Source: JBMOUD01 sp049319665 (GTDB lineage Bacteria; Pseudomonadota; Gammaproteobacteria; Enterobacterales; Enterobacteriaceae). Taken from it: a stretch of DNA of 64,000 bases. Location of the stretch: NCBI RefSeq assembly GCF_049319665.1, contig NZ_JBMOUD010000009.1, positions 124,001-188,000 on the forward strand. The letters are read 5' to 3'. The notes below the pieces were generated by a model. The model searched no databases, was not told the origin of the DNA, and saw only the letters and a list, made by a program, of their open reading frames with translations. The stretch's first letter is position 1. Each line of letters begins with the position of its first letter. This document shows positions 9,501 through 18,459 of this stretch, piece after piece. Both the position numbers and the translations under genes were made by a program.

Positions 9501-10208
9501 ATGTTTTACAATGAGTACTGCAAAGTAGATAAACAAGGCTTTCCAAAATTCACTTTATTTGGAACAGCTCGATATAAACTCCTACCTAATGATATATATT
9601 TTTTAACCGGTGAATATTATCTATGGGCTTATAAGGCCGCGTATCTAAATTATCATAGGAAACTTATCACTCAAGTTGCACGGGAAGAAAAAATCCCAGT
9701 ATTATTAGCTGGTGTAGCAGTATCGGAGGTTGGAGGCGCACCCGATCGATTAAAATCCATGGGTGTATTACCATTTCGTCAATTCATAATTGATACAATT
9801 ACGGGTGATAACACAAAATCAAATGCAACCTCTGTGGGATTAATTGCTATACAGTTGAAAGTCGCAGCCGAAACAATAGGCTTATCTCCTGAGAAATTAA
9901 CAATAACTCAACAAAACAAGCTAGCTACGTGTTTACTTTCAGATTCTTTCAACATACGAATCGTTGCACAACATCTACGGAAATTGATTTTATTCGATAA
10001 CCCGACTATTCAAGACACAAGCAATTTAACTGACGAGCAAATAATTTTGGCAGGCTCTAGGTACAACAGAGGGATCCAAAGAAGTAAAAATGACTTCTTG
10101 CAATCAATATCATCACCTATTGGCAGTCAAAATCGTGAATATAGTTCATACGGTAGGCGAATTCTTGAAAAGAAAAAATCAATTAATAAAATAATGAGGA
10201 CTCATTGA
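9501..10208 (+). CDS. putative muramidase/transglycosylase-like protein
   Basis: A 235-aa protein without a signal peptide, with a strong AAAGGA ribosome-binding site. It shows a weak lysozyme/lytic transglycosylase-like plan: a helix ending in a candidate catalytic Glu (AVSEVGGAPDR, about residue 79), a NATSVGLIAIQLKVAA helix near residue 110, and AGSRYNRG near residue 186, reminiscent of the final helix of transglycosylases. The next gene overlaps by 4 nt and encodes a small membrane protein, the classic layout of a cell-wall-degrading effector and its immunity protein. The enzyme assignment is an inference from motif layout and may be wrong. The base composition is more AT-rich than the neighbouring metabolic genes, suggesting transfer. 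Confidence 0.5.
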   Translation: MFYNEYCKVDKQGFPKFTLFGTARYKLLPNDIYFLTGEYYLWAYKAAYLNYHRKLITQVAREEKIPVLLAGVAVSEVGGAPDRLKSMGVLPFRQFIIDTITGDNTKSNATSVGLIAIQLKVAAETIGLSPEKLTITQQNKLATCLLSDSFNIRIVAQHLRKLILFDNPTIQDTSNLTDEQIILAGSRYNRGIQRSKNDFLQSISSPIGSQNREYSSYGRRILEKKKSINKIMRTH

Positions 10209-10510
10209 TGATAAAATTCATCATTTGTATGTACTATGCATTTTCTTTTCCTTTGATTTACATTCTCTCCTCCTTTAAAGAGGAAGACTATGTTGATGGG
10301 GTTGATATAAAAAATACATGTATTGCCCACAGAGCATTAGTGGTGGATGACACTAGAGATTTCACTGCCACACTAGCAATCATTTTTCTCATCCCCTGCG
10401 TGTTTTTTTTAAAAAAATACAAATTAAAATCGATTCATATAAACATATTAACCCTTGCTATAATTTCCTATTCAATCTGGCGATTCTATCTTAGATTAAA
10501 TATATGTTAG
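10205..10510 (+). CDS. small inner-membrane protein, possible DUF2645/immunity
   Basis: A 101-aa protein with three hydrophobic stretches (about residues 3-22, 57-72 and 80-95). The start codon overlaps the stop of the upstream muramidase-like gene in an ATGA junction, so the two are translationally coupled. The pattern of a SSFKEE segment after helix 1 followed by a conserved Cys region and an RDFTATLAIIFL helix resembles the YjeO/DUF2645 family of enterobacterial inner-membrane proteins. An immunity role is an inference from position. Confidence 0.55.
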   Translation: MMIKFIICMYYAFSFPLIYILSSFKEEDYVDGVDIKNTCIAHRALVVDDTRDFTATLAIIFLIPCVFFLKKYKLKSIHINILTLAIISYSIWRFYLRLNIC

Positions 10511-10529
10511 CCCTGATAGTAAATAAAAA

Positions 10530-10551
10530 ACCCGGCACACTATGGCCGGGT
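10530..10551 (-). terminator. rho-independent terminator of the repressor-like gene
   Basis: Read on the minus strand, the hairpin ACCCGGC/GCCGGGT is followed by a run of T residues (GGGTTTTTT). It lies 35 nt past the stop of the minus-strand regulator and also faces the plus-strand small membrane gene. Confidence 0.8.
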
Positions 10552-10584
10552 GAGAAGAGTAAGATTGTTTTTATATGCTCCGAC

Positions 10585-11217
10585 CTACAACAGCTTCATC
10601 TTCGTTTCTATTGCTACCCCGATGATTTTGCAGGTGCCATTAATTGGCACTAACGGCCATTGCGGGTTAAGACCTTTCAGGTATTTCTGGCCACCATCAA
10701 TAATCAGCTTTTTAAAGGTTGCCTCGTTCGAGTCTGACAATTTAGCAATCACCAGGTTGCCATTAGCCGGGTCCCGGCCCGTATCAAACAAGACAAAAGT
10801 TCCTTCGGGAATACTTAAGCCAATGGGCGCGGTCATCGAATCCCCTTCAACCTCCAGCCAAAAACCCTCGCCGTGGATACTGGCGTCTGAGTCCAGCCAC
10901 ACATCAAGGTCTTTAATGCTATAAGCTTCGACAGCTTCAGCCCAGCAACCGGCCTGAACCTTACTGATTACTGGATATTTATTGCTGGGGCGGTAAGGTG
11001 TGAGATCGCTGATTTCCTGCTCCGGCGTACCGTGCACTAACCAGTCAACGGTGACATCCAATGCCACCGATAGCTCCGGCAGGTAACGAGGACGTTTGGT
11101 TTTTCCCCCTTCTAACTGCTCAATAGACTGTTGCGAGGTACCTATTCTCGCCGCTAACTCAACCTGAGTGAGGTTTAACGCCTCACGTTTAGACTTAACT
11201 CTTTCACCGATATTCAT
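10585..11217 (-). CDS. cI/LexA-like repressor (HTH XRE + S24 peptidase)
   Basis: A 210-aa protein. Residues about 1-60 form an XRE helix-turn-helix (TQVELAARIGTSQQSIEQLE); the C-terminal half is a peptidase S24 autocleavage domain with Ser in GDSMTAPIG, Lys in NEATFKKL and an Ala-Gly cleavage site in VQAGCW. Such proteins are RecA-dependent self-cleaving repressors of prophages or SOS-linked genes. The start is the ATG at 11217 with a G-rich RBS. No integrase, lysis or structural phage genes are nearby, so it is a lone phage-derived regulator or a domesticated one; the muramidase-like pair next to it could be a target. Confidence 0.85.
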   Translation of the reverse strand: MNIGERVKSKREALNLTQVELAARIGTSQQSIEQLEGGKTKRPRYLPELSVALDVTVDWLVHGTPEQEISDLTPYRPSNKYPVISKVQAGCWAEAVEAYSIKDLDVWLDSDASIHGEGFWLEVEGDSMTAPIGLSIPEGTFVLFDTGRDPANGNLVIAKLSDSNEATFKKLIIDGGQKYLKGLNPQWPLVPINGTCKIIGVAIETKMKLL

Positions 11218-11451
11218 TATGCCCCCTTTTCTTCCCTCGCTATGCTTACAAGAAAAGGTGTAATTAACAAACAAAATAAATTGTTATGAGAAAAAACTAT
11301 AGATGGGATACGCGGCAGACGGTTTTCACCATTCACTTTAGAGCAGAGAAATAGGATGAACATGTTCAGAGCATTCATCCCATGACTTGATATTTAGCGA
11401 GTTGCGTTGCGTTGAAACAAGAACGCATTTTTTATCTGACGAGAGAGATTT

Positions 11452-11910
11452 TCAACCCTGCTTTTCTAGATTTTCATACCAGCCAATTTTTTCAACCTTC
11501 GGCACTGAACGTCCCCCTTCAAACTCTGAAGCTAGCCAGCTATCAACAATTGTTTTGGCCAATTCAGCACCAATGACACGTGAACCTAAGGTCACGATCT
11601 GTGCATTATTACTTTTCCTTGCCCGCTCTGCGGAAAAAGTGTCGTGGCATTGTGCTGCACGAATACCACTGACTTTATTAGCTGTAATACTCATCCCAAT
11701 ACCTGTACCACAGATCAAAATACCGCGCTGATGTTTGCCATCTTTAATCGCATGAGCCACTTCATAGGCGATATCAGGGTAAGCAGTATTGGCGATATCA
11801 GACTCTCGTGTGTAATCAGTTACTTCGTAACCGCGCTCCTGAATGTGCTTAACCAAGATCTTTTTCAATTCAAATGCAGCGTCATCTGCACCAATAGCAA
11901 TAGGTAGCAT
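11452..11910 (-). CDS. RpiB/LacAB family sugar-phosphate isomerase
   Basis: A 152-aa protein of the RpiB/LacA/LacB fold. The start MLPIAIGADDAAFELK is the phosphate and substrate end, CGTGIGMSITANKV is the active-site loop, and HDTFSAERARKSNNAQIVTLG is the C-terminal signature. Members isomerise ribose-5-P, allose-6-P, galactose-6-P or erythrulose-4-P/erythrose-4-P (EryH/EryI). It is divergent from dhaK and dhaL across a 545-bp control region. In that company a tetrose phosphate or triose-linked route is plausible, but the substrate is not decided by the sequence. Confidence 0.85.
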   Translation of the reverse strand: MLPIAIGADDAAFELKKILVKHIQERGYEVTDYTRESDIANTAYPDIAYEVAHAIKDGKHQRGILICGTGIGMSITANKVSGIRAAQCHDTFSAERARKSNNAQIVTLGSRVIGAELAKTIVDSWLASEFEGGRSVPKVEKIGWYENLEKQG

Positions 11911-12026
11911 AGCGTTCTCCAGATAGTTGTTAGGGATGTGCTACCGGCATCAGCCTATATACAGGCAAACAGGGCAATTCACATCGTGATGCCAAGATAA
12001 AACCAAACATACAAATAATCAACAAC

Positions 12027-12038
12027 TGTTCATATGAT
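12027..12038. promoter_or_regulatory. candidate SorC-regulator operator, copy 1
   Basis: TGTTCATATGAT here is the exact reverse complement of the 12-mer at 18318-18329 in front of the GhrB-like gene. A related palindrome, TGTTCATTTGAACA, occurs at 12190-12203. Confidence 0.4.
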
Positions 12039-12130
12039 ACATTAAGACAACTGAGAACGCTTCACGAAAAACACGCAAATATGAGTAATTAATAATCAAA
12101 ACCTATCAAAAAAGCGTGTTATTGGTTTTT

Positions 12131-12146
12131 TATGAGCAACATCACA
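12131..12146. promoter_or_regulatory. CRP-like site
   Basis: TATGAGCAACATCACA matches the CRP consensus TGTGA-N6-TCACA in nine of ten positions. It sits in the divergent region between the rpiB-like gene and dhaK, fitting catabolite control of a sugar pathway. Confidence 0.4.
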
Positions 12147-12456
12147 CTTTAACCAATTATCGCTAGGCAAAAACCGAGCTGAATTATAGTGTTCATTTGA
12201 ACAATTAATTCATTAATGAACGACAACTACAAAAAGTCGGCTTTATTGGATGAAAAGAAAGGAATTACTAGCGTTTTCGCCTTGATGGATGAAGGGCCCG
12301 GACCTCAATCCGCTGGTGACGCTCCGCCAAATCATAGGGTGTTCGCGTAGTAATGTTTCAGGAGTCACGCGGCAAATCCGTTGGTTGACGGCGGTTTTAC
12401 AACCCAGTCATTGTCTTAAATACGAATTATTTCATTCGACATAATGAGAAATCGAG

Positions 12457-13458
12457 ATGAACAGAATTATCAACGATCCTGATCACGTAGTTGAAGATGC
12501 TATCCAGGGATACCTGAAAGCATACCCCCAGTATTTTTCACCAACGGACAATGCTCGCGTCATCAAATATCCAGCGGTACCAATCAAAGGCAAAGTCGGT
12601 ATTGTGACCGGCGGTGGCGCGGGACACGAGCCAGCCTTCCTCGGGTATGTCGGTAGAAATATGGTCGATGCTGTGGCGATCGGTGAGATTTTCTCATCTC
12701 CAACCGCAGGGGCTTTCCTTGGCGCGTTTAAAGCCGCCGATAGCGGTGCGGGTGTCGCCTGCCTGTACGGTAACTACGCTGGCGATAATATGAACGTCAA
12801 GATGGCCGTGAAAAAAGCCGCAGTACAGGGTATTACGGTCAAAACAGTGGTTGCTAATGATGATGTTGCCTCTGCGCCAAAAACCGATCTAGAGAAACGT
12901 CGGGGCGTCGCAGGCGAAATTTTAATGTGGAAAGTCGGTGCTGCCGCTGCCGCAAAAGGTTATGACCTTGACGGCGTGATCGGGGTTGCACAAAAAGCTA
13001 TCAATAATTGCCGCTCTATCGGTGTTGGCCTCTCATCCTGCACAATCCCTGCCGTCGGACACCCTAATTTCCATATTGCCAATGGCATGATGGAAGTCGG
13101 TATTGGCCATCATGGCGAACCGGGCGTTGAAGTCTCCCCTATTCAACCGGCATCCGGTATTGCTAAAACGATGCTGACTTACGTGTTAGATGATTTACAG
13201 CCGCAGGAAAATGATGAGGTCGTGGTTCTGGTTTCTGGCCTCGGTGCAACACCTATCATGGAGCTGTTCATTTATTATGCTGAGATAGAGAAACTACTCA
13301 GCGAAAAAGGCATTCGTATCCATAGCCAATATGTTGGCAATTACTTCACCTCCTTGGAAATGATGGGCGTGACGTTAACGGTGATGAAAGTGGATGATGA
13401 ACTGAAATCTCTGGTTGATATGCCCGCAGAATCAATAGGTTTAGTACAAGTAGAGTAG
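12457..13458 (+). CDS. dhaK: dihydroxyacetone kinase subunit DhaK-like
   Basis: A 333-aa DhaK domain that binds a short-chain ketose covalently through a His. Visible signatures are GGGAGHEPAFLGYVG near residue 50, and GIGHHGEPGVE near residue 215 with the hemiaminal-forming His (His219). It is followed after 6 nt by dhaL. In the window there is no dhaM PTS subunit, so phosphate may come from ATP, as in two-subunit erythrulose kinases, or from a DhaM encoded elsewhere. Substrate could be dihydroxyacetone or a tetrulose such as L-erythrulose. Confidence 0.92.
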   Translation: MNRIINDPDHVVEDAIQGYLKAYPQYFSPTDNARVIKYPAVPIKGKVGIVTGGGAGHEPAFLGYVGRNMVDAVAIGEIFSSPTAGAFLGAFKAADSGAGVACLYGNYAGDNMNVKMAVKKAAVQGITVKTVVANDDVASAPKTDLEKRRGVAGEILMWKVGAAAAAKGYDLDGVIGVAQKAINNCRSIGVGLSSCTIPAVGHPNFHIANGMMEVGIGHHGEPGVEVSPIQPASGIAKTMLTYVLDDLQPQENDEVVVLVSGLGATPIMELFIYYAEIEKLLSEKGIRIHSQYVGNYFTSLEMMGVTLTVMKVDDELKSLVDMPAESIGLVQVE

Positions 13459-13464
13459 GAATAA

Positions 13465-14124
13465 ATGATGAACCAATATATTTCAACACAGTCCGGCAAC
13501 AGAATAGTGACCGATTTAATTTATATTATCGTCACAAACCGTGGATATTTGAGCGACATTGACGGTGCAATTGGTGACGGTGACCACGGCATCAATATGT
13601 CAAAAGGCTTTGCCATGTGTGGCGATGCAATAAAAGATAAAACGCTGACATTAGCCGAAGGTTTCGACGCTATCACCGACGCCTTAATGGAAGGCATCGG
13701 CGGTTCAATGGGCCCGCTCTACGGCAGCTTCTTCCTGGGTATGGCAAATAGCGTGCGAGATAAGAACAAACTCGACAAGCAAGATTTTCTCGCCATGCTC
13801 GAAAACGGCCTTACCGAGTTACAGGAAATCAGCTCTGCTGGCGTTGGGGACAAATGCCTCATGGATACGCTAGTACCGGCAATTAATGCTTACGGTGAAG
13901 CCATAAAACAGGGCGATAACTTTGCTGATGCGTTGAGCAAATTGAAAAATGCTGCGGAGCAAGGACGTGACTCGACCAAGGACTTGGTGGCTAAAATTGG
14001 CCGCGCTAGCCGCCTTGGCGAGCGCTCAAGAGGCGTGTTAGACGCCGGTGCAACATCCTGCTGTTTCCTACTGTGCCAACTGTCTGATACCGTAACCGAA
14101 CAACTCAATCCCATCGCTGCTTAA
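13465..14124 (+). CDS. dhaL: dihydroxyacetone kinase subunit DhaL-like
   Basis: A 219-aa all-helical nucleotide-binding subunit. The Mg/ADP Asp cluster is in GDGDHGINMSKGF near residue 35; GGSMGPLYGSFF near residue 82 and GRASRLGERSRGVLDAGA near the C-terminus are family motifs. The gene follows dhaK with an AGGA ribosome-binding site and tandem ATG codons, and it ends at a hairpin. It transfers phosphate to the ketose held by DhaK. Confidence 0.92.
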   Translation: MMNQYISTQSGNRIVTDLIYIIVTNRGYLSDIDGAIGDGDHGINMSKGFAMCGDAIKDKTLTLAEGFDAITDALMEGIGGSMGPLYGSFFLGMANSVRDKNKLDKQDFLAMLENGLTELQEISSAGVGDKCLMDTLVPAINAYGEAIKQGDNFADALSKLKNAAEQGRDSTKDLVAKIGRASRLGERSRGVLDAGATSCCFLLCQLSDTVTEQLNPIAA

Positions 14125-14134
14125 GTTCATCTAT

Positions 14135-14159
14135 ACTACCCCGCATTACACGGGGTAGT
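14135..14159 (+). terminator. hairpin after dhaL
   Basis: ACTACCCCG/CGGGGTAGT with a 7-nt loop, followed by a weak T-containing tract, lies between dhaL and the regulator gene. It may only attenuate transcription into the regulator. Confidence 0.65.
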
Positions 14160-14206
14160 CTCATTTCTCCCCTCAGAATTCACCCACTTGGAGTCAAGTA
14201 GGCCGT

Positions 14207-15169
14207 ATGGATAAATCATCACAATACCAAGATTTTGAACTACTAACTGAAATAGCCACGGCATATTATCTTGAGGAAGTGACGCAGGATGAAATCTCAA
14301 AGAAATTTGGTATTTCGCGCATCAAGGTGGGCCGTTTACTGAGAAAAGCCAAAGAAGAAGGCATTGTTGAAATCAATGTTCGCTACCACCCCATCTTCAG
14401 CACTCAATTAGAAAAACAGATGCTTGAGCGCTTTCCAATAAGCCGGGCATTAATCGCTCTTGATCACCCTGACGATGATGAACAGCGCTCACAAGTAGCG
14501 TCACTGGTCTCAAGCTATTTGGCATCCAATTTAAAAGACAACATGGTGGTTACAGTAGGACAAGGCCGGAACGTTGCAGCCATTGCCGAATACAATACTA
14601 TTATTCCTCCACGCGACTGTCGTTTTATCTGTGGTATTGGCGGTACGCACCGTCCAGGCGATGTCATTAATGCCGATCATATCAGCCGGTTGCTGGCCAA
14701 AAAATTTGGCGGCAGCAGCGAAACACTTTATGCCCCGGCTTACGTTGAAAATCCAGAGATGAAAAACTTTCTGCTGAGTAACAGCACAATTAAAGAGACG
14801 CTGGACCGGGCAAGAAAAGCCGATATTGCCTTGGTTGGCATTGGTGATATGAATGAAAATAGCTATATGGTTAAGTTGGGCTGGTTTACGCCACAAGAGA
14901 TAAACGATGCCAGTCTAAATCAAGGCGTAATTGGCGATATCGCAGGTTATGACTTCTTTAATATTCAGGGTAAGCATGTTAATACAGTAATGGATAATCG
15001 AGTCATTGGTCTTAACATTGATGAACTTCGCAACATCCCTTGTGTTATTGCGATTGCCTCCGAGAGCACTAAAGCGATTTCTATTATTGGTGCGCTGCAA
15101 ACAGGAGCCATTGATATTATTGCCACCAGCGCTAGAAATATACGTACCGTACTCAGTATGAAGCAGTAA
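14207..15169 (+). CDS. SorC/DeoR-type sugar-binding transcriptional regulator
   Basis: A 320-aa regulator. The N-terminal helix-turn-helix is TQDEISKKFGISRIKVGRLL near residue 27, followed by the large sugar-phosphate-binding domain of the SorC family (VVTVGQGRNVAAI near residue 108, GIGDMNENSY near residue 210). Such proteins control the neighbouring sugar genes in response to a phosphorylated intermediate. It stands downstream of dhaKL and convergent to the MFS gene. Candidate operators are the repeated TGTTCATNTGA-type sites described at 12027, 12190 and 18318. Confidence 0.88.
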   Translation: MDKSSQYQDFELLTEIATAYYLEEVTQDEISKKFGISRIKVGRLLRKAKEEGIVEINVRYHPIFSTQLEKQMLERFPISRALIALDHPDDDEQRSQVASLVSSYLASNLKDNMVVTVGQGRNVAAIAEYNTIIPPRDCRFICGIGGTHRPGDVINADHISRLLAKKFGGSSETLYAPAYVENPEMKNFLLSNSTIKETLDRARKADIALVGIGDMNENSYMVKLGWFTPQEINDASLNQGVIGDIAGYDFFNIQGKHVNTVMDNRVIGLNIDELRNIPCVIAIASESTKAISIIGALQTGAIDIIATSARNIRTVLSMKQ

Positions 15170-15238
15170 AACACAGCGTGTCACTCTCTCCCATTCAAGC
15201 CCGCGCATTACCCACTAAAAATAACGATAAACAAAACT

Positions 15239-15263
15239 AAGCGCGGTCCATTTGGACCGCGCT
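15239..15263 (-). terminator. terminator between the regulator and the MFS gene
   Basis: A near-perfect hairpin GCGCGGTCC/GGACCGCGC with a 4-nt loop. On the minus strand it is followed by TTAGTTTTGTTT, making it an intrinsic terminator for the MFS transporter gene; it also faces the regulator gene on the plus strand. Confidence 0.75.
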
Positions 15264-15327
15264 CGCCGCATTGTTTTTAACGATACGCCAGCGACGCCAA
15301 GCCGCCGGCTAGATAGCAGAGTGAAGG

Positions 15328-16662
15328 TTATTTAACCTCGAGTGCAGCTTTACCAACATACTGATTACTGCGGCCATCAAAACGAATCAATAATGAGCCC
15401 AATAAGTACATGATGGAACAGAAAGCAAACAGCATCAGGACACCATTGAAGCTCGCTGTAAATTGTAAAATAAGGCCAACAATAATCGGAATCAGGATAC
15501 CGCCCACGCTACCGGCCATATTCATAATGCCGCCGACCAAACCCGCCCGAGATTTATGTGCCAACAATGCAGGCAAACTCCAATAAACCGAGCCGACACC
15601 GGTCACAAAGAACGAAGCCAGTGAAAGTAACCCGACGGCGACAATAGGGTCAGAAATATGTGGTAAATAAAGGAAAATACCAAAAGCAACTAAACCGGAA
15701 AGCGAGAACAAACTCTTAAAGGCGATATTACGACTTATGCCTTTTTTGACCATGTAATCGACTAAGAAACCATAGCTAAGCGCGCCAAGCCCACCGAGTA
15801 GGAAAATAAAGAACGTCGCATTGCCCACCGATTTAATATCAAATCCTCTCGCCTGGGAAAGATAACTTGGCCCCCAGGTCAATAATCCAAAGTAGATCAT
15901 CGACCAGAAAAATCTTGCCACAATAATAGCCAGCATTGATACCTTATGAATACCTAAGCCTTTTACCTCTACTGGTATTTCATCGGTGCTGTTTTTTTCA
16001 AAAGCGTCATTTTCTATTAAATCAATTTCTGCCTGGTTAATACGTGGATCATCACTTGGTTTATCTTTTAATTTACGCCATGCGACGATGCTTAATAATA
16101 AACTGAAGACAGCGACAATAATAAAAGACAAACGCCAGGAATCGAGTGTTGCGATCAGGTAAGCAATCGTTATCCCCCCCAAACCAATGCCGATTGGACT
16201 GCCGCAGTCGATCAGCACCGCGCCGCGCGCACGTTCGGAACGCGCCAGCCATGCAGAGGTTAGTTTCGCATTCCCCGGCGACATTGGTGCTTCAGCGACG
16301 CCAAGGAACAGACGAGCAAAGATCAACGACAACCCGCCGCTGACCACCGCCATACAAAGCTGACTAATCCCCCACATTCCCGTGGCTACGGTAATGACTT
16401 TACGCGGACCAAAACGATCGAGTAACCATCCTGCCGGGAGCTGCATTAATGTATACGACCAGAAAAAACCGCTCAGTACTAATCCTTGTACCGTCGGTGA
16501 CAGATGTAATTCGTCTTTTATATAGGGAAGCGCAATAGAGATAGTTGTCCGGTCCATCATATTTACAGCAACTAATAGACACATAACCGCTAGAATCTTC
16601 CAGCGAACTGAAGTAGGGGTGGAATTATTATTAGATACAGATCGTTGGGCATGCATATTCAT
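15328..16662 (-). CDS. MFS transporter, anion:cation symporter (ACS) type
   Basis: A 444-aa protein with 12 predicted TM helices and a charged central loop around residues 200-235. The N-terminal VNMMDRTTISIALPYI and the loop motif LPAGWLLDRFGPRKV are typical of the ACS family (glucarate, galactonate and hexuronate transporters). The family usually carries sugar acids, which is a hint that the pathway here starts from an aldonate or tetronate rather than a neutral sugar. The gene is convergent with the regulator and has a good RBS before the ATG at 16662. Confidence 0.85.
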   Translation of the reverse strand: MNMHAQRSVSNNNSTPTSVRWKILAVMCLLVAVNMMDRTTISIALPYIKDELHLSPTVQGLVLSGFFWSYTLMQLPAGWLLDRFGPRKVITVATGMWGISQLCMAVVSGGLSLIFARLFLGVAEAPMSPGNAKLTSAWLARSERARGAVLIDCGSPIGIGLGGITIAYLIATLDSWRLSFIIVAVFSLLLSIVAWRKLKDKPSDDPRINQAEIDLIENDAFEKNSTDEIPVEVKGLGIHKVSMLAIIVARFFWSMIYFGLLTWGPSYLSQARGFDIKSVGNATFFIFLLGGLGALSYGFLVDYMVKKGISRNIAFKSLFSLSGLVAFGIFLYLPHISDPIVAVGLLSLASFFVTGVGSVYWSLPALLAHKSRAGLVGGIMNMAGSVGGILIPIIVGLILQFTASFNGVLMLFAFCSIMYLLGSLLIRFDGRSNQYVGKAALEVK

Positions 16663-16916
16663 ATATTCTCCGCTGGCTTTTTTAAGGCGGTGATGTAATG
16701 CAATAATTTTTAATAGTCACTACTACCCTGTTAAGTTAAAGCCACGCAGACCTGTTTATATAAATGCAGATTGGTAGGCATCATTTTATTATAGGTAGTA
16801 GGGCTCCGATTTTATTATGGGTAAAACATACAGTTATACGTCAAGATACAGAGAGCTTTCGATCGTTTGCCAGCATCTCTGTATCTCGATGTTCATTGCA
16901 ATAATTCCCCATAATA

Positions 16917-17030
16917 GTGTAGGTTGCATCCGTATTGGCTAAGCTCACTACCCCGAGTCACAGACACCAGCCAGTTCATCGGAAAGCACGACCTTATCAT
17001 CCGGATACCACTCCAATTATTTTGGGTATA
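16917..17030. repeat. degenerate ERIC repeat
   Basis: Recognisable ERIC pieces occur in order: AGGTTGCATCC, TTGGCTAAGCTCACTACC, and the end CTCCAATTATTTTGGGTATA. The middle is diverged. It fills part of the 400-bp gap between the MFS gene and the TIM-barrel isomerase gene. Confidence 0.5.
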
Positions 17031-17061
17031 CGACGTCTTTTTTCGTTATATTGCAAAAAAA

Positions 17062-17916
17062 TTAATACAGCGAATGCCCTAGTAATTTTTCAATCGCCAG
17101 ACGCGATCGAATTAGCACCTCAAGACTAATAGAGGGATCAATCGGCATCTCGCCGCGTAGCGGGTAGGTATTTTGCTGGCGATGCATCCGCAGTGGGATC
17201 TCTAAACTGCATGGGATTTGACGCAATGCCAATTGTTCCAGCAATGAGCCATAGTTCAAACATCCGTCGCCAATAGCGCAGAAGTAAAACTCACCGTCTT
17301 TTATTTCGATATCTTTAATGTGGAGATGGCGCATCGCTGGCAGCATTTCGAATGCCTGAGCAATCGCATCTTCATCAGGTCTAAGGGAAACCATGTTCCC
17401 AGCATCAATATTGAATGCGACGGCATCATGACCGATGTCTTGTAGCATTGCGAACCCTTCTTCGGCGACCGCGAAAGCATCAAAATTCGGGTCTCCGCCG
17501 TTCTCGATGCAAATGACACAATTATGTTCAGCAGCGTAGGGGGCAACGGCACGTAAGTTGTCAACAATCACATTGTAATGCTCTTTGCGGCCTGTGCAGA
17601 TATTCATCGCGGTTGCGCCAATTGCGTGGGCGAAACGTACGCGCATCCGCAATTGCTCAACGGTATCTGGGGTCGCTAGGTTCATTGTACAGCCCAACGC
17701 GGCAGTTTTCAGACCGTATTGGTTTAGCAGGCGCTTAATATCTTCGGCATGTGATTGGCTAAAGAGCTCAGGGCTAATATTACCAATATATCCCTCGTTG
17801 TAAGCTAACTCGACATAGCGAAAGCCTGCCTGCTGAATTGTCTGAAAGGCTGTTTCAGTATCAACGCCATCAAACATTGCGGTATTGACGCCCACTACCC
17901 ACTCTTTCGTATCCAC
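17062..17916 (-). CDS. sugar-phosphate isomerase/epimerase (TIM barrel, AP endonuclease 2 superfamily)
   Basis: A 284-aa xylose isomerase-like TIM barrel. Metal-binding landmarks are visible: CIENGG near residue 148, NIDAGN near residue 187, HLHIKDIE near residue 210 and the final SLEIPLR near residue 246. Relatives include hydroxypyruvate isomerase, tetronate isomerase and L-erythrulose-1-phosphate isomerase. The start is GTG at 17916 with GAGG 7 nt upstream. It is divergent from the GhrB-like gene and belongs to the same cluster as dhaKL; the true substrate is not evident. Confidence 0.82.
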   Translation of the reverse strand: MDTKEWVVGVNTAMFDGVDTETAFQTIQQAGFRYVELAYNEGYIGNISPELFSQSHAEDIKRLLNQYGLKTAALGCTMNLATPDTVEQLRMRVRFAHAIGATAMNICTGRKEHYNVIVDNLRAVAPYAAEHNCVICIENGGDPNFDAFAVAEEGFAMLQDIGHDAVAFNIDAGNMVSLRPDEDAIAQAFEMLPAMRHLHIKDIEIKDGEFYFCAIGDGCLNYGSLLEQLALRQIPCSLEIPLRMHRQQNTYPLRGEMPIDPSISLEVLIRSRLAIEKLLGHSLY

Positions 17917-18459
17917 TTTCTACCTCACAGAATTATTAAGTTCGACCAAAAGCTCAACGCTGCTGCACAACATTTAACGATAACCATCTGACGTTAAGGT
18001 TTTGTCTATTTGTCGCAACCACCAAAACATAAGAACACGACTATTTCTTTTGTTCAATATGCGTCGAAGGCCAGTTATGCAGACAGTGAAGAAGGTCACA
18101 AAACCAACATCGTCCCGTAAATAAACGATATCGCGAGGAGAGATGCCAAGCTGTATGCCTGCATAAGCAAAAGAAAGGCATCTATGCGATCGATACTTAG
18201 TGAAAAATATAGCTTTTCTCCGATTTTATTCTGTGAACCTTCTGCCATTTCTTAGCGATTCATCACTGAGATGGCTATCATCCCGCAACATTTTTTGTTT
18301 CATTTGTCTTTGCGTTAATCATATGAACACTTTATTGTGTCCTTGTATTCACAGATGCAGTGATAACAACACTGCATAGTAAGAAAGTGCAGCACGGGTT
18401 GAGGTACATAGAATGTGCTGGCATGGCCGTGCTTCAGAGCCTATTTTGGGGAGAGCCTA
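17917..18459. promoter_or_regulatory. divergent region between isomerase and reductase genes
   Basis: About 540 bp without a convincing gene. It contains ATCATATGAACA at 18318-18329 followed by an imperfect inverted repeat GAACAC/GTGTCC, i.e. the same element as in the dhaK control region, in inverted orientation. Confidence 0.4.
18318..18329. promoter_or_regulatory. candidate SorC-regulator operator, copy 2
   Basis: ATCATATGAACA is the reverse complement of the 12-mer at 12027-12038. It is about 130 bp before the GhrB-like gene start. Shared motif plus shared pathway suggests co-regulation. Confidence 0.4.

Larger units (their letters stand above)
11911..12456. promoter_or_regulatory. divergent control region of the dhaKL/rpiB cluster
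   Basis: About 545 bp without a gene. It contains the 12-mer TGTTCATATGAT at 12027-12038, the inverted repeat TGTTCA-TT-TGAACA at 12190-12203, and a CRP-like TATGA-N6-TCACA at 12131-12146. The 12-mer recurs in inverted form upstream of the reductase gene of the same cluster, so it is a candidate operator for the local SorC-type regulator. Confidence 0.5.

Noticed and set aside
10585..11217. Evidence for a prophage around the cI-like gene
   Set aside because: No integrase, structural, replication or att-like repeats were found on either side; only a lone repressor-like gene.
18415..18459. Upstream GTG start for the GhrB-like gene
   Set aside because: The 15-residue extension has no RBS and is not part of the usual 324-aa protein; GGGGAG supports the ATG at 18460.
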